Source of the DNA: Succinatimonas hippei
GTDB taxonomy: Bacteria; Pseudomonadota; Gammaproteobacteria; Enterobacterales; Succinivibrionaceae
Length of the DNA: 31,601 nt
NCBI GenBank assembly: GCA_004557545.1
Contig: SFGV01000015.1
Location: 1 to 31,601 of the forward strand
Reading direction: 5' to 3'
Shown: piece after piece, positions 14,828 to 22,082 of the stretch
How the letters are laid out: each line of letters begins with the position of its first letter
Numbering within the stretch: position 1 is the first letter of the stretch
The notes under the pieces: generated by a model
The model's database searches: none
Told to the model about the DNA's origin: nothing
Seen by the model: only the letters and a program-made list of their open reading frames with translations
Program-made: the position numbers and the translations under genes

Positions 14828-16447
14828 ATGCAAAAGCCATCATCACAGACACATTCTATAAAGACTCAGCTTCTTGCCGCGTTCGGGATAATCATCGCTT
14901 TTATCCTTCTAATCTCAGGTATCGCCATACACAAATTCTTTGATATTGGAGATGTGATAGGTCAAACCAGAAACTTGCTTAGCGTTGAGATTCAAAAAAC
15001 TGACGCTCTGAGTCAGGCGTTAAAGCAGTGCGATGACGCCACCTTTGATCTGCAAAACGATCCGTCAACCTATAAAGGAGAAGGCGGGGCAACCTTAAAC
15101 GAGGCAGCAAGCGCCTTTGATAACGCGATAAAAGGTATTGATGACATAAAATCAGTTGGCGACAAAACTGTTACCATCAAGAATAACGCTGATAAATACG
15201 CAAGCCAGCTCCATGAATTCACCGAAATCGTCGCGTCCGGAGATAAAGACAAGGCGGTCGACTATTACTCAAATACCCTTTCAGACACCTTCGATGATGT
15301 AAAAGGCGGTATTGAAAGCGCTAATCATGATCTGATAACTCAGGCTACTAACCGGGTAAAAAGCCTTAACGCCAGCAGTGACATTATGGTCCTGTTCATA
15401 TTTGCTTTTATAGCGGTGGTAATCTCGTTAGTAGTCGCCTACTATTACGCCGGGCTTATTAAGAAAATTGTTGAAGCAATTACGAAGTCAGTAGATCGTT
15501 TTGGCACAGGTGATCTCTCCATACCGGTGAAGATCACTTCAAAGAACGAGTTTGGAAAGCTGCAGCGCGGGATTGAGAAAATGCGCGAGGATCTGCTGGG
15601 GATCTTCTCGAAGGTCATCGACAGCTCCAACAAGATTGAAAGCTCAATCGCGACCATACATGAGATGGCTGAGCGCGTAAGTGACAAATCAAAAGAGTCT
15701 GAAAGCCGCGCCATGACTATTGCCGCTGCCTCTGACGAGATGGTATCTACCACCAACGATATCGCCAAAAACTGCTCTGCCGCCGCTGATGACGCCTCAG
15801 AGTCAAGCAAGACCACACTTTCTGTCATTAACTCAATTGAAGGAGTCATCGACACTATTCAGAAGCAGGCAAGCAAATCCAAGGATGACGCTGAATCAGT
15901 CGCCAAGCTTGCCGAGCAGGCCAGCAAGGTCTCCTCAATTGTAGAGACCATTGAGGATATCGCAAACCAGACCAACCTGCTGGCGCTCAACGCCGCCATT
16001 GAGGCCGCCCGCGCCGGCGAGGCCGGAAAAGGCTTTGCGGTGGTAGCCGACGAGGTCAGAACGCTTGCATCAAGAACCTCAAAGTCCACTCAGGAGATCA
16101 CCAAGATGGTCACGGTTATGCAGCAGGACGCGAAAGAGGCTAATGACTCAATGGCGGCCTCGCTTGAGAACATGGATCAGATCGCCGGCAAATCAGGTGA
16201 AGTAAAGACATCACTTAAAAATGTCATAACTCAGGTTGACGATGTGAACGGTCAGATAACTCAGGTCGCTACCGCCGCAGAGGAACAGACCACCGCGACA
16301 TCTGAGATCTCAAGTAACATGCAGTCAATCAAGTCCTCAATCAAGGAACTCACCGAGAGCGCCCAGATGTGCGACAGCGAGGTCGACAATTCAAAGAAGA
16401 TCTTAAAGGAGCTCTTCAACCGCCTTTCGATTTTGAAGCTGAAGTAA
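14828..16447 (+). CDS. Methyl-accepting chemotaxis protein 2
   Basis: Also 539 residues when started at ATG 14828, the position that aligns with the start of receptor 1 (both begin MQK and share a GGAC-containing leader). A TTG 39 bp upstream is less likely. Architecture as in receptor 1: TM1, helical periplasmic sensor, TM2, HAMP and signalling domain with the canonical tip. Similarity to receptor 1 is strongest around the tip and C-terminus (LTESAQMCD, VDNSK, KELF) and weaker in the sensor, consistent with duplication followed by change of ligand range. No C-terminal pentapeptide. A good terminator follows. Confidence 0.94.
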   Translation: MQKPSSQTHSIKTQLLAAFGIIIAFILLISGIAIHKFFDIGDVIGQTRNLLSVEIQKTDALSQALKQCDDATFDLQNDPSTYKGEGGATLNEAASAFDNAIKGIDDIKSVGDKTVTIKNNADKYASQLHEFTEIVASGDKDKAVDYYSNTLSDTFDDVKGGIESANHDLITQATNRVKSLNASSDIMVLFIFAFIAVVISLVVAYYYAGLIKKIVEAITKSVDRFGTGDLSIPVKITSKNEFGKLQRGIEKMREDLLGIFSKVIDSSNKIESSIATIHEMAERVSDKSKESESRAMTIAAASDEMVSTTNDIAKNCSAAADDASESSKTTLSVINSIEGVIDTIQKQASKSKDDAESVAKLAEQASKVSSIVETIEDIANQTNLLALNAAIEAARAGEAGKGFAVVADEVRTLASRTSKSTQEITKMVTVMQQDAKEANDSMAASLENMDQIAGKSGEVKTSLKNVITQVDDVNGQITQVATAAEEQTTATSEISSNMQSIKSSIKELTESAQMCDSEVDNSKKILKELFNRLSILKLK

Positions 16448-16470
16448 GCTCTGACTAAACCATTTTGAAG

Positions 16471-16501
16471 ATCCCGGGTATAACCCCGGGATTTTTATTT
16501 T
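16471..16501 (+). terminator. Terminator of chemoreceptor 2
   Basis: ATCCCGGG (16471-16478) pairs with CCCGGGAT (16485-16492), followed by TTTTTATTTT. Confidence 0.92.
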
Positions 16502-16562
16502 CAGAGCCTCTATGCGCTCTGGTAAAGTATTCCTCCAATCGGATGGTTAAGAACGCGCTGGA

Positions 16563-17015
16563 TTATTTTTCAGCGGCTTTGGGCAGACAGCTTTCTTGGA
16601 TCTGCCTGCAAAGATCCAAATCAAGACCGATGCGTTTGGCGACGATTTCGACAGTCCCGTTCTTCCTTTTAAGCAAATCCATAACCTCCTGCTCGAGCCT
16701 TTTTGTTACAGCGGCATGCTCCGACATGAAATCTATCCTCTCATCAGCGCTGGCGTCACAATCCTCGCAGTGAATTACTCTGCTTTTGATCACAAGAGTT
16801 ACATGACTGCCAAGAAAGTCAGAGTCACGGATACTTTTCTCTTTTACAGAGTCCACGCTAACATGACCGCCTCCGCAATTGGGACAGATCGGTTCTGATT
16901 TAGGATTGAGGTAGAAAAAAAGCATTTTGCTTTTATCTTTGCTTTTAACCTCCACGTTTGTGATTGAGTACCCTTGATAGAAATTAGTTTCAAGAAACTT
17001 AAATATTGGACCCAT
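16563..17015 (-). pseudogene. ISL3-family transposase, N-terminal part only
   Basis: A 150-residue frame that matches the start of ISL3 transposases: ICPNCGGG, then VKEKSIRDSDFLGSHVTLVI, then RVIHCEDCDA. These are the two CxxC pairs of the N-terminal zinc finger. A helix-turn-helix-like part follows (EVMDLLKRKNGTVEIVAKRIGL, about 110-135). Full-length ISL3 transposases have around 400 residues; the DDE core is absent and the frame ends near the chemoreceptor terminator. It may be a dead fragment, or a free-standing zinc-finger/HTH protein. The start ATG 17015 has only a weak AGGCGG upstream. I see no inverted-repeat ends. Confidence 0.65.
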
Positions 17016-17288
17016 TGCTACATACCGCCTGCGTTTTAATTGAGAAAACTTACGATAGCATAAAGTAAAAGTTTCTTATTTTGAATTTATGTCCGAAACT
17101 GACATCTCATTTGCAAAAACGGCTCATTTCATTGTGAAACGTTTTGAGACTCGGCAAGCTGCTCTCCACGCTAAATAAAGCCGTCGTCGCTGCCTCTGAG
17201 TTCAGGATGTTTTCTGCGATCCTTACCCTCTTCTTTATGCCATCTTTCTTAGCGGATTTACTCATGGCACCATTTTGATCTTTAGAGA
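17016..17288. other. Region upstream of the ISL3 fragment
   Basis: About 270 bp, AT-rich near 17040-17100. It contains only the small frame at 17107-17265 and no clear promoter. Confidence 0.3.
17107..17265 (-). CDS. Possible 52-residue basic protein
   Basis: An ATG-started frame beginning MSKSAKKDGIKKRVRIAEN and ending in SRFCK. It is lysine/arginine-rich at the N-terminus and lies between the alcohol dehydrogenase terminator and the ISL3 fragment on the same strand. No convincing ribosome-binding site and no recognised family. It may belong to the mobile-element debris or be chance. Confidence 0.25.
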   Translation of the reverse strand: MSKSAKKDGIKKRVRIAENILNSEAATTALFSVESSLPSLKTFHNEMSRFCK

Positions 17289-17320
17289 CAAAAAAAGACG
17301 GCGCCGCAAGGGTACCGTCT
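17289..17320 (-). terminator. Terminator of the permease-dehydrogenase gene
   Basis: On the minus strand AGACGG pairs with CCGTCT (with inner GGTACC/GGCGCC mismatches), followed by a run of T. It lies 20 bp after the stop codon at 17341. Confidence 0.8.
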
Positions 17321-17340
17321 TGAAATCAACAGGTAATTAC

Positions 17341-19197
17341 TTACATGCTCTTGGTATAAATCTCAGTGAGCATCTCACTTGTTACCTCACAAGGAGTGTT
17401 CCTGAGGTTCGCGGCTGAGACCTTCTGGCAGTTCTCAACCATCCACGGGATGTCCTTTTCCTCAAGTCCGAGGTCAGAGAGTTTGATATCAAGCCCTATG
17501 GATTTGAGCAGAACCTTTACCCTAAGTGAGCAGTCATCCGCGGAGAAGCCTCCTAAGATCCTCGACACTCTGCCGAACTTGTCACGATCAGAGTCCGCGG
17601 TAGCGTCGATGACCGCGCAGGCCAGAGCTGCAAGCCCCTTGCCATGGGTAATGTTCTTAAGACCGCTGGCAGGATGCTCAAGAGCGTGAGCAAGCGTGAC
17701 ACCGGCAATACCAATGACCATTCCACCGATGGTGCTGGCGAGCATGAGCTTCTCCCAGTAGGAGGTATCAGCCCTGCCATCGTACTTCCTGCCAGCTGCC
17801 TCAGCTCCTGACTTGCCCGCGCACAGATAAGGCAGGCTCTCATTGATAAGCCTGATGGCGTAAAGCGAGAGCGCGTCAGTAAACGGCTGGGCGTTTCTCG
17901 CTGTATACGCCTCAACACAGTGGCAGAGAGCGTCAAAGCCAACTGAGGCGAGGGTATTGACCGGCAGGTTCATTACCAGCTCAGGATCAACTATTGAAAC
18001 CTTAGGAATAATCGAGTCGCAGCGCAGTGACTTCTTGTCGCCGGTCTCAGGGTTGGTCAGAACGGCAAACTTGTTGCCCTCAGATCCGGTACCGCAGGTA
18101 GTCGGCACGCAGATAAGCGGCATGGCCTTGTCACTGCTCTTTCTCGCGAAGATATAGTCATTGATGTCGCCATCGTTTACCGCCATGAAGGCGATACCCT
18201 TGGCAGCGTCCATGATGCTTCCGCCGCCCAGGGCCACCACCATGTCACAGCTGTTGTCACGGGCGAATTTGGCGCCGTCCTCGGCGGTTGTGGTAAGCGG
18301 ATTAGGCTCGGCCTTGTCATAGACCACGCTCTCAATACCCGCTGACTTGAGATAAGCGGTTACCCTGTCAAGCAGTCCCGAGGCTTTGGCGCTGTGACGC
18401 CCGGTTACCAGCAGGGCCTTATGACCATAAAGAGCGCAGAGAGTACCGATTTCAGCTACCTTGCCACAGCCAAACACCACATTGACCGGAAGGAAGAAAT
18501 TGAACGCGATGGAAGGCCTCTTTGCCCTGTCGGCTCTCTCGTCCATAGCCTGACGGATAGCCGAATCAACAGCGTTGCTGACAGCAGCGTCCAGTTCATC
18601 ATCAGAGGCCTGCAGAGTAGCGGCGTCGGCGTCGGAGATAACCTCAACCAGCGATCCGAAGCGCTCACGGTATTTGAGCCTGCACGCTACAGCAAACACC
18701 ACGCCCAGGATGGTCCAGCCGAGCACCATCAGCCATTCCTGCCAGACAAGAGCCGCGGCAGAACCAGGGATCAGGTACATTACCAGCATGAAGGCCGAGA
18801 GCAGTACCGCGACCACGCCTACGAACTTATAGTGCGGGACACTGTAAGGTCTCTCTGCGTCAGGCTCTTTTTTACGCAGGATCAGGAAGGAGACCGCGAC
18901 CATGCAGTAAGCGAGAACGCATCCGAAGTTGCCTGCGTCAACCACCCAGACCAGCATCTTGCGGCCAAAGAAGATTGAGCCGATGGTAAGAACACCTATG
19001 AGCAAAAGAGCGTTGATCGGGGTCTTATATACAGGGTGCAGCTTTGAGAACATCTTGGGGGTCATGTAGGACTCGGCCATCGAGAAGATGGCGCGGGATC
19101 CGCCCATGAGGAAGGAGTTCCAGGAGGTAAGCACGCCGCACATGCCGCCTACGATGCACACCTTGGCCATAACCGTGCTTGAGAAGGCTCTCGCCAT
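17341..19197 (-). CDS. APC permease C-terminal half fused to iron-dependent alcohol dehydrogenase
   Basis: One uninterrupted 618-residue frame. Residues 1-175 are the last part of an APC-superfamily amino-acid permease: LTSWNSFLMGGSRAIFSMAES near 23-43, then HPVYKTPINALL near 54-65 and several membrane helices. Residues 176-228 are a charged helical linker. Residues 229-618 are a complete group III (iron) alcohol dehydrogenase: GGGSIMDAAK at 324-333 (NAD binding), PTTCGTGSE near 365, and metal ligands D422, H426, H504 and H518 spaced as in FucO. The ATG at 19197 is preceded in frame by TAA only nine bases earlier. The permease N-terminal half (about 200-250 residues) is absent upstream, so transport is unlikely as read. 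It might be a 5'-truncated fusion gene, or only the dehydrogenase part may be used. A terminator follows. Confidence 0.8.
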   Translation of the reverse strand: MARAFSSTVMAKVCIVGGMCGVLTSWNSFLMGGSRAIFSMAESYMTPKMFSKLHPVYKTPINALLLIGVLTIGSIFFGRKMLVWVVDAGNFGCVLAYCMVAVSFLILRKKEPDAERPYSVPHYKFVGVVAVLLSAFMLVMYLIPGSAAALVWQEWLMVLGWTILGVVFAVACRLKYRERFGSLVEVISDADAATLQASDDELDAAVSNAVDSAIRQAMDERADRAKRPSIAFNFFLPVNVVFGCGKVAEIGTLCALYGHKALLVTGRHSAKASGLLDRVTAYLKSAGIESVVYDKAEPNPLTTTAEDGAKFARDNSCDMVVALGGGSIMDAAKGIAFMAVNDGDINDYIFARKSSDKAMPLICVPTTCGTGSEGNKFAVLTNPETGDKKSLRCDSIIPKVSIVDPELVMNLPVNTLASVGFDALCHCVEAYTARNAQPFTDALSLYAIRLINESLPYLCAGKSGAEAAGRKYDGRADTSYWEKLMLASTIGGMVIGIAGVTLAHALEHPASGLKNITHGKGLAALACAVIDATADSDRDKFGRVSRILGGFSADDCSLRVKVLLKSIGLDIKLSDLGLEEKDIPWMVENCQKVSAANLRNTPCEVTSEMLTEIYTKSM

Positions 19198-19536
19198 GGC
19201 GTCAGCTTAGCACCCGGCAGAAATGACGATTTTTGTGCACCTTTATGAGTCTTATTTCCACAATCCTGCACAGTAAAAAACTGCCTTTCTCCCTCGAATA
19301 GTGCAATTTGCGTTAGTTTTCACTATCAGACCGGACTCAAATTCACCTTTAAGCTTAAAAACAGATAATTTTCTTATAGAACGGTATAAATATGGTAATT
19401 CATATTCCATAAATAAGACCGTTAACGCCCTGTTAGTGATCATATTTATGATTTCTTAACAGAATTTTGGCGCATCTTTACATACAAGAGCTCTTAATTT
19501 CACTTTGCTCTCCGAAAATGCAAAACGCTTAAACAA
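19198..19536. other. Intergenic region before the Tat-signal gene
   Basis: About 340 bp, AT-rich, with no supported gene. It should hold the promoter of the HD protein/tatABC unit. TATAAA near 19385 and a dyad ATCAT/ATGAT (19439-19452) are visible, but no confident -35/-10 pair. No permease-like coding sequence is found in any frame here, which matters for the truncated fusion gene. Confidence 0.4.
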
Positions 19537-19549
19537 AAAGGAGAAGCAA

Positions 19550-20701
19550 ATGTCCAACGAACAGACCGTCTCTCAATCAAGACGCAATTTTCTGAAAATA
19601 TCCGCCCTGACCGCCGGCGCCGTGCTGGCCGGCAGCGCCCTGCCCTCTTTTGCCAAAACCGCGAAGATCAGAAAGCTTGCCTTAAAAGACATCCCTTCTG
19701 ACAATATCGCGATGGCAAAGAGCTCAGAGCTGGTGCAGAACGCCTACGCCTACCTGCTCTCAAAGATTGACACCTTAAAGGACTCATCGCTCAAAGCCAG
19801 GGTCCGCGGTCTGTATGAGGACACCACCCCTACCTTCATGAAGAAGTGGGAAGGCGCTGACGGCGCTGCTGAGGCTTACAAACAGCTTCAGGCTCAGAAC
19901 CTCATCGACCCCTCCAAGACTCCGGTTGAAAAGCTCTTCCCGGTCTTAAAGCAGCATGAGGGCAAAGGCCCACAGCCCTTCTGGTCAGCCCCGGGCAGCG
20001 GCTTTGCGTCGCATCATCCATATCCGGGCGGACTTGCCACCCACTGCGCGGCCAATGTCGAAATCACCTTAGGCCTGCTTAAGACCTATCACGATGTCAT
20101 GGGCTACGATCCTGACTATGACACCGCGCTTGCAGGTCAGCTTCTGCATGATCTCGCCAAGCCCTGGGTCTTCCAGTGGCAGGCTGACGGCTCGTCCTTA
20201 AAGGAATTCACCATCGCCGGCACCGGCGCCCACCACATATTCTCGGTTGCAGAATCCATCGCCCGCGGACTTCCGGCTAAGGAAATCGTCGCCCAGGCCT
20301 GCGCGCATGATCATCCTGGTACCCCTGATGACGAGAAGCAGGTCGTAGGCTGGATCAGGGCAGCCTCGGTATTCGCAGGTGTCGATCCAGCGGCCATAGG
20401 CCTGCTCTCCTCTGATGGTGAGCATCTGCCCATTCCGCTTGCCCAGGAAGGCTTCATCGTTCATTTGGGTGATCATGACTGGGTATTGAGCAGCCCTGCT
20501 GCTTCAGCCTGCGTAAACGCGATCAAGGAAGTCGCACAAAAGGATCTCGGCTTTAACCAGAAACAGCTTGAAGGCGCTGAATTCAACGCTCTTCGTAACT
20601 ATGTAGGCTCCCAGTACAGCTTTATGAGACTGCACCATGAGCTTTCAGCAGGTGATCCGCATGAGATGGCTTTAAAGGCCGTACGCAGAGTGATCGCTTA
20701 A
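19550..20701 (+). CDS. Tat-exported HD-domain protein
   Basis: A 383-residue protein starting with a twin-arginine signal: SRRNFLK at residues 10-16, a hydrophobic stretch, and likely cleavage after SFA at 35. The mature part contains an HD-superfamily metal-site pattern: H165, HD at 200-201, HH at 228-229 and HDH at 253-255. This is as in metal-dependent phosphohydrolases, although the substrate is unknown and export of an HD protein is unusual. AAGGAGA precedes the ATG at 19550; the frame opens earlier, but those starts lack a ribosome-binding site and displace the signal. The gene is followed after 58 bp by tatA, so it is very probably a client of the translocase made by the same operon. 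Confidence 0.82.
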   Translation: MSNEQTVSQSRRNFLKISALTAGAVLAGSALPSFAKTAKIRKLALKDIPSDNIAMAKSSELVQNAYAYLLSKIDTLKDSSLKARVRGLYEDTTPTFMKKWEGADGAAEAYKQLQAQNLIDPSKTPVEKLFPVLKQHEGKGPQPFWSAPGSGFASHHPYPGGLATHCAANVEITLGLLKTYHDVMGYDPDYDTALAGQLLHDLAKPWVFQWQADGSSLKEFTIAGTGAHHIFSVAESIARGLPAKEIVAQACAHDHPGTPDDEKQVVGWIRAASVFAGVDPAAIGLLSSDGEHLPIPLAQEGFIVHLGDHDWVLSSPAASACVNAIKEVAQKDLGFNQKQLEGAEFNALRNYVGSQYSFMRLHHELSAGDPHEMALKAVRRVIA

Positions 20702-20714
20702 TTCAATAAATCAT

Positions 20715-20738
20715 GATCCCCGTCCGCGGGGATCTTTT
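20715..20738 (+). terminator. Hairpin between HD gene and tatA
   Basis: GATCCCCG/CGGGGATC stem with a TCCG loop (UNCG type), followed by only four T. Probably a partial terminator or RNA-processing/stability element that sets the ratio of the HD protein to TatABC. Confidence 0.6.
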
Positions 20739-20759
20739 GGATAAAAAAAGGATATACAA

Positions 20760-20957
20760 ATGGGTTCACTTTCAATCTGGCACTGGGTCATAGTGCTTTT
20801 AGTTGTCGCGATGATCTTCGGAACCTCAAGACTCAAAAATATCGGCAAGGATCTTGGCGCCGCCATCAAAGGCTTTAAGGAAGGCTCCGCCGAGACTCCT
20901 GCCAATGACTCAGCTGAAAACGTGAAAAACGTGCCTGAGCTTAAAGGTAAAGAGTAA
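20760..20957 (+). CDS. tatA: Sec-independent translocase subunit TatA
   Basis: A 65-residue protein with one N-terminal membrane helix (IWHWVIVLLVVAMIFG), the FGTSRL hinge and the amphipathic helix KNIGKDLGAAIKGFK, which together define TatA, the pore-forming subunit for folded twin-arginine substrates. The acidic tail is short. AAAGGA lies upstream at good spacing. The stop TAA overlaps the tatB ATG by one base. Confidence 0.95.
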   Translation: MGSLSIWHWVIVLLVVAMIFGTSRLKNIGKDLGAAIKGFKEGSAETPANDSAENVKNVPELKGKE

Positions 20958-21232
20958 TGTTTGGGATAAGCCTGCCCGAGACGCTGGTGATCCTGAGCGT
21001 CGCGCTTGTGATCATGGGACCTGAGGATCTTCTGTCACTGTGCACCACGCTTGGCAGAAAGATCCGCCAGGCCAAAAGCGCTTTAAACTCTCTGTCTCTT
21101 AGCGCTCAGGAGTACGAGAGTTCGCGTTTAAAGGACTTAGATGAGATCACCCGTGATACCAAATCCACGCTTGAGGATCTCAAATCCGAGGTTAAGCCTC
21201 TCTCTGAGATCACCCATAAGGAACACAAATGA
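20957..21232 (+). CDS. tatB: Sec-independent translocase subunit TatB
   Basis: A 91-residue protein with N-terminal MFGISLPETLVILSVALVIMGPE, a membrane helix with the conserved E and G-P hinge of TatB, then a charged amphipathic helix. It forms the substrate receptor with TatC. It is shorter than E. coli TatB (171) because the C-terminal tail is reduced. Translationally coupled to both neighbours (1-base and 4-base overlaps). Confidence 0.92.
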   Translation: MFGISLPETLVILSVALVIMGPEDLLSLCTTLGRKIRQAKSALNSLSLSAQEYESSRLKDLDEITRDTKSTLEDLKSEVKPLSEITHKEHK

Positions 21233-21972
21233 GTGAAGGTATCAGACTTTTGTCAGAGCTCAAGGCGTTAAGACGCTGCTTTATCCGCGCCATCATAGGC
21301 TTTGTCATCGCCATCGCGGCTTTAAGCCCTTTTACCAATGAGATCTTCTCCTTCGTGGCGCTGCCGCTTATAAGCGCGCTTCCCAGGGGACAGGCACTCA
21401 TGAGTGTGGGCGTTATAACACCGGTGCTCGCTCCTTTAAAGGTTCTGCTCTTCGCGGCGATTTTTCTAAGTCTTCCAAATACTCTGTGGCAGATCTGGGC
21501 CTTTGTGTCCCCGGGACTTTATAAAAAGGAAAAGCGCAGAGCCGTTGTCTTTGTGGTATGCGCTCTTGTGCTCGCGCTTACGGGATCTGCCTACTGCTAC
21601 TTTACGGTTTTAAAGCTGGTGCTTGGGTTCATAGCCTCAGTTTCACCCCTGTTTGTGACATTCGCGCCTGACATCAACGCCTACCTTGATTTCGTGCTGC
21701 ATATGACCATGGCCTTCGCGCTCTCCTTTGAGACACCCGCGGTGGTGGTGCTGCTCTGCCGCAGTGGAGCAGTAGGCATTGCGAGGCTTAGGAAATCAAG
21801 ACGCTATGTAATTATCGGTGCTTTTACCCTCTCTGCGGTGCTGACCCCGCCTGACGTGCTCTCACAGCTTATGCTCGCGCTGCCTTTGTGTCTTTTATAT
21901 GAGGCCGGACTAATAGCGGCATCCATTGTCTGCAACTGGCATAAGACACAACCGCTTCAGACTGAGTCATAA
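21229..21972 (+). CDS. tatC: Sec-independent translocase subunit TatC
   Basis: A 247-residue polytopic membrane protein with six hydrophobic segments. The signal-peptide binding region is conserved: LPNTLWQIWAFVSPGLYKKEKRR near residues 80-102, including the glutamate equivalent to E103 of E. coli. LTPPDVLSQ near 205 is also typical. The N-terminal L-x-E-L-x-x-R-R motif is present as LLSELKALRR. The start overlaps tatB by 4 bp (ATGA). Last gene of the unit. Confidence 0.95.
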   Translation: MSEGIRLLSELKALRRCFIRAIIGFVIAIAALSPFTNEIFSFVALPLISALPRGQALMSVGVITPVLAPLKVLLFAAIFLSLPNTLWQIWAFVSPGLYKKEKRRAVVFVVCALVLALTGSAYCYFTVLKLVLGFIASVSPLFVTFAPDINAYLDFVLHMTMAFALSFETPAVVVLLCRSGAVGIARLRKSRRYVIIGAFTLSAVLTPPDVLSQLMLALPLCLLYEAGLIAASIVCNWHKTQPLQTES

Positions 21973-22014
21973 ATAGCGGATTTTCAACTCTTGCATTCAG
22001 GATGGCAGGACTTT

Positions 22015-22046
22015 GAGCCCCGTTGCAACACGGGGCTCTGTTTTTT
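22015..22046 (+). terminator. Terminator of the tatABC operon
   Basis: GAGCCCCGT (22015-22023) pairs with ACGGGGCTC (22030-22038), followed by TGTTTTTT. Confidence 0.92.
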
Positions 22047-22082
22047 ATCTAAAATTAAGCGGTAAAAACGGAGATATTAAGC

